Assembly: GCA_937937185.1 (NCBI GenBank)
Contig: CALDCO010000105.1
Span: forward strand, 1 to 39,052
Length of the DNA: 39,052 bases
Origin: an uncultured Flavobacteriaceae bacterium
GTDB taxonomy: Bacteria > Bacteroidota > Bacteroidia > Flavobacteriales > Flavobacteriaceae
Direction of reading: 5' to 3'
The position numbers and the translations under genes were made by a program. This document shows, piece by piece, positions 8,506 to 16,176 of this stretch. The first letter of the stretch is position 1. Each line of letters begins with the position of its first letter. The notes beneath the pieces were generated by a model that was given only the letters and a program-made list of their open reading frames with translations, had not been told where the DNA came from and ran no database searches.

Positions 8506-8937
8506 ATGTCATTTTCAGATTTATTTGATAGCGGATTTAAAAAACGAAACGAAGATCATTTTGCAGCAATAGTAAGAGTTGCAATGAGTGATGGTGTAAT
8601 TAGTAGCGAAGAACGTGCTTTTTTAGATCGTTTATCGCGAAACTTAGATATCAGTGATAAAGACTATGCTGAGATTTTAAAGAATTACAAGGCGCACCCA
8701 ATTAACCCCCCATCATCTTACGAAAGACGATTGGAACGTTTATATGATTTGGCCAGGATGGTTTGGGTAGATCAAGTAGAAGGCGAAAAGCAAATTGGTA
8801 TTTTAGAACGTTTATGTGTTGGTCTTGGGTTTAGACCTAAAAATGCAAAATACGTCACAGACAAAGCTTTAGATTTAGTGCAACATGGCGTAGATAGTGC
8901 GACTTTTATTGATGAAATTAAGAATATGAATAGATAA
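8506..8937 (+). CDS. TerB-like (tellurite resistance TerB fold) protein
   Basis: 143 residues, all helical and soluble. The core IVRVAMSDGVISSEERAFLD (about residues 22-41) is the acidic metal-binding motif of the TerB fold. A second helical repeat runs through LERLYDLARMVWVDQVEGEK and ILERLCVGLGF. Single-domain TerB proteins are common in Bacteroidota. They are thought to sense or bind metal or act in stress responses, but most are uncharacterised. No other ter genes are nearby, so tellurite resistance should not be assumed. The gene stands alone, with its own -7 element and a shared terminator after it. Confidence 0.8.
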   Translation: MSFSDLFDSGFKKRNEDHFAAIVRVAMSDGVISSEERAFLDRLSRNLDISDKDYAEILKNYKAHPINPPSSYERRLERLYDLARMVWVDQVEGEKQIGILERLCVGLGFRPKNAKYVTDKALDLVQHGVDSATFIDEIKNMNR

Positions 8938-8939
8938 TG

Positions 8940-8968
8940 GGCTTGTGTTATTTTTAGAAAAACAAGCC
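8940..8968. terminator. Bidirectional terminator between convergent genes
   Basis: GGCTTGT (8940-8946) pairs with ACAAGCC (8962-8968) across a 15-base loop that contains T-rich and A-rich runs. It lies exactly between the TerB-like gene (+) and the last histidine kinase gene (-) and touches the kinase stop codon. The stem is short and the flanking T-run is interrupted. Confidence 0.4.
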
Positions 8969-10506
8969 TATATTAAATTAAAATCATCTACTTTTTCTTT
9001 TATCAAAGCATTTATTTTTTCTGCAAGTGCATTTTTTTCATAGGGTTTGCTTATGTAAGCATTGGCTTTATTTTTTAAGCATTTTTTTTCTTCTTCTTCA
9101 TTTTTATTGGTAGACACCATAACCACTGGAATATTTTTAAACGTAGCATCTTCAGAAAGACGAATGTAGCGAATCGTATCTATACCATCCATTTTTGGGA
9201 GTTTAAGATTCATAATTAAAACATCATATTTGGTTCTGTTTAAACTTTCAATGACCGCATCGCCAGATTCAACAAAATTTAAAATGTATTTTTTCTGATT
9301 AAATATGCTTTCAAGTTCTTTTTCAGCTTTAGAAAATGGATCGGCAACTAAAACTTTTAGTGCGTTTTTTAACTGTTTTTTTTGTTGAAGCGCTTTCTTA
9401 TTTTGTATTTGACTTTTAGCTATTAAATACGGTAAATTCACCGTAAATGTTGTTCCCTTTTCCAACTCACTATTAACCGTTATCGTTCCTTCTAAAACAT
9501 TTACTAAATGTTTAACTATAGATAGCCCTAGACCAATACCTTTGTCTTTAATTCTATTATTATTAACTTGATAAAAACCATTGAAAATCGCCTTGAGGTC
9601 CTTGTGGGCTATCCCCATTCCAGTATCGCTTATTTTAAAATCTAATTGAATATTATTTCTAGTTTTACTTTTTGTAATAACTTCTAATTCAATAGTTCCA
9701 GTGGTAGTAAATTTTATAGCATTCTCTATTAAATTAGTTAATATTTGAGTTAAACGGTATTGATCGCCTTCTAAAAATACTGGACAAGACGCATCTATTT
9801 TGTAAATAAATTCTAATCCTTTTTCACGACACTTTTGTTCTGTAATGGCGTTAATATGATCTAGCATGTCATAAATATTAAAAGCACGCGTTTGCACCTC
9901 AAAATACCCTGTTTCTATTTTTGAGATATCGAGGATATCACTTATAATATGTTTTAATTGATCATTTATATTGCTTACCACATTTAAATTGTAACGCTGG
10001 GTTTGCGATAAATTAGTATCTCTTAAAAGCAAGCACATTCTATTAATAGAATTAATAGGAATTCTTATTTCATGACTAAAACTTCTAATAAATCGATTTT
10101 TAAAACGCTCTTTCTCCTCCAGAATACGGTTTTTATATTTTAACACTTCTGCGTTAATTATGGCCTCATTTCTTATTTGAGTCACTTTTTGTAAATTGCT
10201 GTAGTGCCTTGTTAAATCATCAATAATAATTAATGAATTGGTATCTTTTTCAAAAGTCTTTATCGTAATGTCTATAATGTAAGTTTTCCCTTTTAAAGCC
10301 GTATTAATACATTTGAAATTAAATTCTTGATTTTTATTTTTTGATAAAAAATCGACACTTTCAAAAAACGGGTGTAATGCTGTTATCGGTTTTCCAATAG
10401 CTTTCTTAAAAAGATGAGATTCGTTTTCTATTACAATGCCTTTTTCATCAAGAAGAATGAATTGGCTAATGGTGTTTGCTTGCGGATTTATGTATAAATT
10501 CAGCAT
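8968..10506 (-). CDS. Soluble hybrid histidine kinase with degenerate receiver domain
   Basis: 512 residues with no signal peptide or membrane helix. Order: PAS-like N-terminus (about 1-100), a coiled linker, HisKA with the H-box FSHEIR (His145), and HATPase with the N-box NLIENAIKFT (Asn262), DTGMGIA and GIGLGLSIV. A C-terminal receiver spans about 383-505. In the receiver, the phospho-acceptor position is Asn433 (VLIMNLKLP; codon AAT on the coding strand) instead of Asp. One of the N-terminal acidic pair is also Pro390 (VADPFS). Lys487 is kept. It should therefore be a pseudo-receiver that cannot take phosphate normally. It is clearly a paralogue of the upstream kinase: His and Asn fall at the same residue numbers. 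Last gene of the GTPase operon. Confidence 0.92.
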   Translation of the reverse strand: MLNLYINPQANTISQFILLDEKGIVIENESHLFKKAIGKPITALHPFFESVDFLSKNKNQEFNFKCINTALKGKTYIIDITIKTFEKDTNSLIIIDDLTRHYSNLQKVTQIRNEAIINAEVLKYKNRILEEKERFKNRFIRSFSHEIRIPINSINRMCLLLRDTNLSQTQRYNLNVVSNINDQLKHIISDILDISKIETGYFEVQTRAFNIYDMLDHINAITEQKCREKGLEFIYKIDASCPVFLEGDQYRLTQILTNLIENAIKFTTTGTIELEVITKSKTRNNIQLDFKISDTGMGIAHKDLKAIFNGFYQVNNNRIKDKGIGLGLSIVKHLVNVLEGTITVNSELEKGTTFTVNLPYLIAKSQIQNKKALQQKKQLKNALKVLVADPFSKAEKELESIFNQKKYILNFVESGDAVIESLNRTKYDVLIMNLKLPKMDGIDTIRYIRLSEDATFKNIPVVMVSTNKNEEEEKKCLKNKANAYISKPYEKNALAEKINALIKEKVDDFNLI

Positions 10507-10573
10507 AAGTGGGATAAATTGTTAAGAAAGATACACTAAAATCCCGTACAGTTGTCGTAAAAGCAGCTAATTT

Positions 10574-12097
10574 TTACTTTAAATATTTGTTAATTGTATT
10601 TATTAAGGTAATTTCATCAAAAGGTTTTTTTACAACATCGTTAATGCCTGCCTTTTTATATTTTTTTAAATCGGCACTAAATATTTTAGCAGTTAAAGCA
10701 ATAATAGGTACTCTTTTATGCTCACGCTCTGGAAGCTGTCTTATTTTTTTTGCAATTTCATCTCCCCATTGGTCTTTTAGTTTGATATCCATTAACACGA
10801 GATCAAATTCTGAATTTTCTATTCGCGGAATAACCTCGCTGGCATCAGAGACAATGTCTAAGAAAAATTGCCCTTTTCTTGCTAATATTTTTAGTACAGA
10901 AAGTTGGGTGATTTCAGAATCTTCAACAAGAAGAATATTGTATTTTTTATCTTGTTTTATGGGCTTTGTTATCGTTTTTTTGAGGGGTTTTGCTTTTTGT
11001 TTAGACTCTGGTTCTAATCTAAAATTAATATTAGTAGAAAAAGTAGAGCCCTTTCCTAATTCAGTTTCTACAGAGATCTTGCTATGTGTTAACTCCACTA
11101 AGTATTTAACAATGGCTAATCCTAAACCAGACCCTTTAAATGATAGTGGGTTGTTTATTTGCGTAAAGTTCTTAAAAATAGAGTCTATATTTTCTGGAGC
11201 GATTCCCATACCTGTATCGATAACTTCAAAATGAATACTCGCTTTTTGAGCTCTTATTTGGTTTAAAGAGACATTAAAATTAATACTGCCTTTTTCAGTA
11301 AATTTAATGGCATTATCTAATAGATTGGTAAGCACCTGTCTTAATCTAATAGCATCTCCCCCTATTTGTGTGGGGATTTTTTCATCAATAGTTGAGACAT
11401 ATTCCAGCCCTTTTTCTTTTGCGCGTATGGAGTAATTTGCATTAATATCATTTAAAAGCTCTCTAATATTAAAAGGTTTTAAAACTAATTTTAATTTCCC
11501 TACTTCTATTTTTGAGATGTCTAAAATATCATCAATCATTTTCTTTAAAAAATTAGAAGACGATTTTAGAATTTGCAAATAATTTTGCTGTTCATCATTT
11601 AATGGCGTGTTCGTTAAAATATCAGAAAAAGTAATAATACCCGTTATAGGATCTCGCAATTCATGGCTGAAATTAGCAATAAACGTGTTTTTGAATTCTT
11701 CTTTTTCTCTTAAATAACTGTTTTTTAATTCTAGGATTTGAGAATTAATAACCGACTCGTTTCTTACTTGAGCAGTCGTTTGATAATGCTTATAATGCGA
11801 GCTAAGGTCGGTAATGGTAAGGAGCGGATATTTCTCTTTATTGAACGTTTTAAGGGTAATATCTGCTGTAATTGATTTGTTATTTAAATTAAGATGGATA
11901 CAATTGAAAAAGTAGTCTTCATGATCTGTTTCTAGAAGCGGGATTAGCGTCTCAAAAAAGGGATTAATATCTGTTATATTTTGCGCCTTTACATTACTAA
12001 ACAAAACATCATCAGATTCTAGTATTTGACCATTAAAGTCAACTACTAAATACTGAATTATCGTTTTTCCATGTTCTTTTTTATAAGTTTTAAGCAT
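10574..12097 (-). CDS. Soluble hybrid histidine kinase with intact receiver domain
   Basis: 507 residues, cytoplasmic. A PAS-like N-terminal domain (about 1-100, ITDINPFFETL) leads through a coiled linker to HisKA (FSHELR, His145). The HATPase follows (NLLDNAIKFT with Asn262; DTGMGIA; GSGLGLAIV). The receiver (about 386-506) is complete: acidic pair Glu392-Asp393 in LLVEDSE, phospho-acceptor Asp437 in LVLMDIK, Thr in ALTAK, and Lys491 in VKKPF. It lies 15 bases after the small GTPase gene and 67 bases before its paralogue, so all are probably one transcript. It lacks a recognisable output domain. The intact receiver suggests a phosphorelay or self-regulation; the partner is unknown. Confidence 0.93.
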   Translation of the reverse strand: MLKTYKKEHGKTIIQYLVVDFNGQILESDDVLFSNVKAQNITDINPFFETLIPLLETDHEDYFFNCIHLNLNNKSITADITLKTFNKEKYPLLTITDLSSHYKHYQTTAQVRNESVINSQILELKNSYLREKEEFKNTFIANFSHELRDPITGIITFSDILTNTPLNDEQQNYLQILKSSSNFLKKMIDDILDISKIEVGKLKLVLKPFNIRELLNDINANYSIRAKEKGLEYVSTIDEKIPTQIGGDAIRLRQVLTNLLDNAIKFTEKGSINFNVSLNQIRAQKASIHFEVIDTGMGIAPENIDSIFKNFTQINNPLSFKGSGLGLAIVKYLVELTHSKISVETELGKGSTFSTNINFRLEPESKQKAKPLKKTITKPIKQDKKYNILLVEDSEITQLSVLKILARKGQFFLDIVSDASEVIPRIENSEFDLVLMDIKLKDQWGDEIAKKIRQLPEREHKRVPIIALTAKIFSADLKKYKKAGINDVVKKPFDEITLINTINKYLK

Positions 12098-12112
12098 TTC
12101 TTCTCTACTTAT

Positions 12113-12604
12113 TTAAATTAGCTCCATTGCTAATTTAGAGAAAAGTTCGTCAACTTCGTTTCCAGTTTTGGCACTTGTGTAAAAATCGACAAGAGGTTCG
12201 ATTTCCTTGTTCAACTGCTTTATTTGTTCCTTTGTGAGCAGGTCTTCTTTGTTTCCTACTATTTTTATAAGTGTTTTATTGCAATGTTGTTTAAGGTAAT
12301 CGATGTCGTCCTTAATAGTCATGTAAGTAGCAGGTCTTGATACATCAAAAACGTAAATATAAGCATGAGTTCCTAATAGATAGGAGGTACGCGTATCTCT
12401 TATATCATCGTTACCTTCAAGATCCCATATCACCAGAGAAATGTCTTTGTCTTCTTCAGTAATGGCCACCTTTTTTTTAAAAATATGTACTCCTATAGTT
12501 ACTTTATAATCGTCTGAAAAAGTATTTTCTACAAAGCGTCTTATCAGTGAAGACTTGCCTACACCAAAGTGACCAATTAGAACAACTTTTTTAGATATTT
12601 TCAT
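12113..12604 (-). CDS. Ras/Rab-like small GTPase
   Basis: 163 residues, a single G domain. P-loop GHFGVGKS (residues 11-18), switch I Thr36 in YKVTIGVH, G3 WDLEGND (Asp61-x-x-Gly64), G4 NKED (118-121) and G5 SAK (144-146) are all present. So it should bind and switch on GTP. Switch II differs from the Rab/Ras consensus DTAGQE: Glu63 replaces Ala, and Asn65 stands where the catalytic Gln (Ras Gln61) would be. Slow intrinsic hydrolysis is therefore likely (inference). No lipidation motif is seen. Its start overlaps the end of the upstream roadblock-like gene by 14 bases, so the two are translationally coupled. It belongs to the prokaryotic Ras-like GTPases related to MglA and the Rup families. 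Confidence 0.9.
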   Translation of the reverse strand: MKISKKVVLIGHFGVGKSSLIRRFVENTFSDDYKVTIGVHIFKKKVAITEEDKDISLVIWDLEGNDDIRDTRTSYLLGTHAYIYVFDVSRPATYMTIKDDIDYLKQHCNKTLIKIVGNKEDLLTKEQIKQLNKEIEPLVDFYTSAKTGNEVDELFSKLAMELI

Positions 12605-13409
12605 TTTCGAAATATAATTTTAATTTTTCACTTAACTTAGAAGTATCATCTAAATCTTCCTTGTTAATTACATTTTGAGCAAAGTTAAGTAATTTGTCTT
12701 CTAATTCGTCTTTAAAAATAACATTATATGAGCCAGAGATTACAACAGCAATGTAATATGAAGAAAAGTTTTGAAGGTGCACGTGGTACCCTTCGTACTC
12801 TATGTATTGCAGCTCAATCTCTTTTTTATCAAAGGCATCTTCAGCAAAACTTTTAATAGCAGTAAGCATGCCAGCAACCATATCTTCATCAATATTTTTT
12901 GTTCGGGTATATTCTGAGATGATTAGGCCAGACCCTTTATTAATCACCATTAATTGCTCGATAACGGGTTTAATTTGTTCTTGAATCACTAATTCGCCTT
13001 CACTTACACCTGTTTTTTTTGCTTTAAATTTCCGTTTCAATGATTTAAATGAGAAGGTATTGCTTACTTGAGAATTTATTTTTTCAGAAAGCAGTTGCAT
13101 TTCATGCTGTACATACCGTTTTATCATTTTACCTATAATAGGAAATAATGCTTCAACTACTGCATCTTTAGAGTTTTCTATTTCTGATTTTAGTGCCTCA
13201 GTAATGGTTGGACCAAGAGTTTTGGGCATTTCCTTTATAAATTCTTCTAACTTATGATCGATGATGGGATCAACTTTTTGGGAAAGTTGATTTTGTTTGT
13301 TAATGGTTTCTTCAAGGATCTTTATTTTTTTAGATATTTCTTCGGCATATTGGCGTTCATCTGTAAGTAAGATGTTTTTAAGAATATCTAATTTTTCTTG
13401 TTGATTCAT
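12591..13409 (-). CDS. Coiled-coil protein with C-terminal roadblock/longin-like domain, GTPase partner candidate
   Basis: 272 residues, soluble. An N-terminal coiled coil (about 1-60) begins ILKNILLTDERQYAEEI. The middle part is a helical module, SKDAVVEALFPIIGKMIKRY (about 88-107). I associate this module with the N-terminus of some OmpA/MotB-type envelope proteins encoded beside small GTPases. Residues about 145-255 look like a roadblock/longin-type alpha-beta domain (SGLIISEY, DEDMVAGMLTAIKSFAEDAF, YYIAVVISG). Roadblock proteins such as MglB act as regulators of Ras-like GTPases. The 14-base overlap with the GTPase gene strongly suggests a protein pair. No OmpA domain is present here. Domain assignment is from pattern recognition only. 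Confidence 0.6.
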   Translation of the reverse strand: MNQQEKLDILKNILLTDERQYAEEISKKIKILEETINKQNQLSQKVDPIIDHKLEEFIKEMPKTLGPTITEALKSEIENSKDAVVEALFPIIGKMIKRYVQHEMQLLSEKINSQVSNTFSFKSLKRKFKAKKTGVSEGELVIQEQIKPVIEQLMVINKGSGLIISEYTRTKNIDEDMVAGMLTAIKSFAEDAFDKKEIELQYIEYEGYHVHLQNFSSYYIAVVISGSYNVIFKDELEDKLLNFAQNVINKEDLDDTSKLSEKLKLYFENENI

Positions 13410-13429
13410 GAAAAAACCATGTATGGTAT

Positions 13430-13789
13430 TTACTGGCTTATTTTTTCTCCTAATTTAGTAAAGAGTTCACCCAATAACTTGCGGTCTGCTTTTTTATTAT
13501 CTAGAGCGTCAATTTTATGCTTAAAGTGGTCTTCTAGTTCAGTAACTCTAATATTTACATCGGTACTTAAATTATCTATCGATTGTATGAGTTCGCTTCT
13601 AACTTCATCAATTAATGCTTCAAGTTCTTTCTTTTTGTTTAACAAGTCTTTTTTTACAGATTCAAACTCAGAATCGTAAGCTTGCATATTTTCTCCAAAA
13701 ATGAGCTGCTTTATGGCATCAATTTTTGTAGAAGCATCATTGGCTACTGTTATATTTTCGGTATTAGTATTTGTTTTTACTTTAGACAT
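13430..13789 (-). CDS. Small coiled-coil protein, first gene of the GTPase operon
   Basis: 119 residues, hydrophilic and almost all helical, with heptad-like spacing from about 40 to 115. Near the N-terminus it carries AIKQLIFGENMQAYDSEFE. This resembles the ILKNILLTDERQYAEEI start of the next gene, so both share an N-terminal motif. No membrane segment or catalytic motif is seen. It ends 20 bases before the roadblock-like gene. I infer a scaffold or adaptor that pairs with the 272-residue protein through the shared motif or the coiled coil. No function is known to me. The fbp gene lies 62 bases upstream and may be on the same transcript. Confidence 0.7.
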   Translation of the reverse strand: MSKVKTNTNTENITVANDASTKIDAIKQLIFGENMQAYDSEFESVKKDLLNKKKELEALIDEVRSELIQSIDNLSTDVNIRVTELEDHFKHKIDALDNKKADRKLLGELFTKLGEKISQ

Positions 13790-13851
13790 TATTTGATAAA
13801 ATTTTTATAAGTGTGGGATAATTTAAGAATTAAAATGTTAAACAAAACAAT

Positions 13852-14859
13852 TTAAGGATTTTTTTGCATAAAGACCTCGGCTTTTTCTACCATATTTTTA
13901 TTTCCGCAGAAAAAAGGCACTCTTTGGTGTAGTTCTGTTGGGGTTATATCTAAAATCCTAGTAAAGCCATCGCTTGCTTTTCCATTGGCTTGCTCTGCCA
14001 AAAAAGCGATAGGGTTACACTCATATAGTAATCTTAGTTTACCGTTCGCATTTTTAGAACTCTTAGGGTACATATAAATACCGCCTTTAATCATGTTTCT
14101 ATGAAAATCTGACACCAGAGAACCTATATATCTGGAAGTATATGGGCGATCCCCTTCTTCCATCTGGCAATATTTGATGTAATTTTTTACACCTTGAGGG
14201 AAGTGACTGTAATTCCCTTCATTTACCGAGTATATGTAACCTTTTTTAGGAAATTTCATGTCTGGGTGAGACAAATAAAAGGTGCCAATGGCAGGGTTTA
14301 ATGTAAACCCATTAACGCCATGTCCTGTGGTGTATACTAGCATCGTCGAGGTCCCATATACAATGTAACCTGCTGCAACTTGTTCACTACCTTTCTGGAG
14401 AAAATCTTTCAATTTCACAGGGGTGCCTATGGGCGTAATACGCCGGTATATCGAGAAAATGGTACCTACAGAAACATTAACATCTATATTAGAAGAGCCA
14501 TCTAGTGGATCAATTAAAACAATATATTTATTTTGGTTATTTTCATCCTGGCTATTTATACTAATAAAATCGTCTTCTTCTTCACTTGCAATACCACAAA
14601 CAATATTTCTATTTGTTAGCGTTTGAATAAATTTATCGTTTGCGTAAACATCGAGCTTTTGTTGGTTTTCACCTTGAATATTCGTATCTCCTGCCGCTCC
14701 AATAATGTCTACCAACCCAGCTTTATTAACTTCGTGATTAACCACTTTCGCAGCGAGCCTTATAGAATTAATAAGTCGAGATAATTCTCCTGAAGTGTAT
14801 TTAAAAGAGGCCTGATTTTCAATAATATACTCTCCAAGAGTTTTGTTTTTTTGAGACAT
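13852..14859 (-). CDS. fbp: Class 1 fructose-1,6-bisphosphatase
   Basis: 335 residues, the normal length. It removes the 1-phosphate from fructose 1,6-bisphosphate, the committed step of gluconeogenesis, in the cytoplasm. The metal-binding acids are present in GIASEEEDD (Glu93-95) and in [10 protein letters not shown] (Asp117, Asp120). The substrate-binding loop [20 protein letters not shown] and the C-terminal [12 protein letters not shown] are typical. The start ATG fits family N-termini. It is transcribed toward the GTPase operon with a 62-base gap, so partial co-transcription is possible. Confidence 0.96.
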   Translation of the reverse strand: MSQKNKTLGEYIIENQASFKYTSGELSRLINSIRLAAKVVNHEVNKAGLVDIIGAAGDTNIQGENQQKLDVYANDKFIQTLTNRNIVCGIASEEEDDFISINSQDENNQNKYIVLIDPLDGSSNIDVNVSVGTIFSIYRRITPIGTPVKLKDFLQKGSEQVAAGYIVYGTSTMLVYTTGHGVNGFTLNPAIGTFYLSHPDMKFPKKGYIYSVNEGNYSHFPQGVKNYIKYCQMEEGDRPYTSRYIGSLVSDFHRNMIKGGIYMYPKSSKNANGKLRLLYECNPIAFLAEQANGKASDGFTRILDITPTELHQRVPFFCGNKNMVEKAEVFMQKNP

Positions 14860-15186
14860 AGAGGTCGTGTTTCTTAACGCAAATATCGCATTTTTTATGA
14901 ACTATAAACCGATATGCAACGATAATTCAGAGTAAAACCATACTTAACTTTATTGGGGTTCCCATTAACTACAGAGAAATTCAATTAAAAGATAAGTAAA
15001 CAGAAATCCAGATATAAGAGTTCTACTTTTAATTCGCTTCATAAAAACACGAATGTGAGGCCGAAAAATTTGTTCAGATGTTAAAAAGTCGCAAAGAAAT
15101 TTCAATTATTTAAGAAACCCGTAGTGGTTATATTACAAGTACTTATGCAATAAATAATACGATAAATAAGTTATTAAAGATATAAA
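14860..15186. other. Intergenic region between divergent fbp and a small secreted-protein gene
   Basis: 327 AT-rich bases. Both promoters should lie here. On the fbp side, a near-match GATATTTG (reverse strand, about 14880-14887) is the only -7 candidate, and it has no good -33. On the other side nothing matches TAnnTTTG well. No ORF, hairpin or repeat stands out. Confidence 0.4.
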
Positions 15187-15588
15187 ATGATTGCTATGAA
15201 GCTTGTTGTACCGCTAGTTACTTTATTAGTTCTGTTTTTTACACCCAAATCTTTAGAATTTAATGTTGTTACACCAAAAGACAATTATTATTCTATTACG
15301 ATTTCTAGTAAAGCATTGGATAAGGAGGTTTTATATTTTTCTTCGCCCAGATTATTTAATGGTGAGAAGTTCACTATTAATGAATTTAAAATGAAAGTTC
15401 CTGGAAGTCCTTCAATTACTGTTAAAGATATTGCGCTAAAAAAGAAATATTTATGGAAACACTTAAACACTATTTTAAAAGAGAATAAGAAAGCTCATTT
15501 TTATGATATTAAAAATTTTGTTTATGAAAATGGCGCTCCAGCAAAAACCCCAAAGTATCGTGCTATAAAACTGCGTGTTGAAGATTAA
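15187..15588 (+). CDS. Small secreted protein resembling the C-terminal domain of GldM (copy 1)
   Basis: 133 residues. A hydrophobic N-terminus (MKLVVPLVTLLVLFF) gives a signal peptide; the start may be the second ATG at 15196. The mature part reads YSITISSKALDKEVLYF, then FTINEFKMKVPGSPSITVKD and AHFYDIKNFV. This resembles the last GldM segment, where an F-x-V-x-SF-x-V strand is followed by a pseudo-repeat ending in a DIK motif. GldM is part of the T9SS/gliding motor, but this is a stand-alone domain with no helix or motor part. A related gene follows 176 bases downstream. Family assignment is tentative. Confidence 0.6.
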   Translation: MIAMKLVVPLVTLLVLFFTPKSLEFNVVTPKDNYYSITISSKALDKEVLYFSSPRLFNGEKFTINEFKMKVPGSPSITVKDIALKKKYLWKHLNTILKENKKAHFYDIKNFVYENGAPAKTPKYRAIKLRVED

Positions 15589-15764
15589 AATGGTATGAGC
15601 GTTTAATTAATCTTTTTTGAGTGCATAAAAATGGATTAATCACTAAATGGGTTTTGTAAATAACCCGATAGTAGTGCCTTAGAGCGATTGTTTAGTTTGC
15701 TATTATTTAAAATAAATAAAAAAAACGTATATTGATCCCGATGGCTTAATAAAATCAAGTTGTT

Positions 15765-16166
15765 ATGAAGTTTTTTGTTTCCTTATTGATTGTTGTTTCA
15801 TTTTTTTCTAATGCTAATTTTAATCTGGAATTGCCAGGTAAAAAAACGTCTCAAAATGAAGAACATAAATATGTTATTAAGTTATCTAAAAAAGAATTAG
15901 ATTCTAATGTCGCTTACTTTTTATCGAACGATTTATTCAAGGGGAAAAGATTCACTATTGAAGGATTTAAAATAAAATTTACTGGAAGACCATCGGTCGA
16001 GTCTAAAAAAATAGCGTTTAGTAATAATATAAAATACATTTTAAAGCGCCAAGAAGTGGGTAGTAAGGCCTTAATTTACGACATTGAAAACTATGTGCTG
16101 GAAAATGAGAAAGAAGTAGTTAAACCAAACGGTAACGTACAATTAGAAATTGTTTTTACTGAATAA
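15765..16166 (+). CDS. Small secreted protein resembling the C-terminal domain of GldM (copy 2)
   Basis: 133 residues, the same length as its neighbour and clearly related to it. It has a signal peptide (FFVSLLIVVSFFSNANF), YVIKLSKKELDSNVAYFLSN, FTIEGFKIKFTGRPSVESKK and ALIYDIENYVLEN. The shared pattern is F-T-I-x-x-F-K-x-K-x-x-G-x-P-S, then a short spacer, then YDI. Divergence outside that core shows the duplication is old. It ends 10 bases from the convergent MutS-like gene. As with copy 1, periplasmic location is predicted and function is unknown. Confidence 0.6.
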   Translation: MKFFVSLLIVVSFFSNANFNLELPGKKTSQNEEHKYVIKLSKKELDSNVAYFLSNDLFKGKRFTIEGFKIKFTGRPSVESKKIAFSNNIKYILKRQEVGSKALIYDIENYVLENEKEVVKPNGNVQLEIVFTE

Positions 16167-16176
16167 TTACTAGGAG

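Noticed and set aside
8506-8937. Tellurite resistance operon
   Set aside because: Only a single TerB-fold gene, with no terC, terD or terZ neighbours.
10587-11234. 215-codon + strand frame inside the intact hybrid kinase
   Set aside because: Ser/Ile-rich antisense shadow over the receiver and HATPase parts, whose motifs are fully conserved on the other strand.
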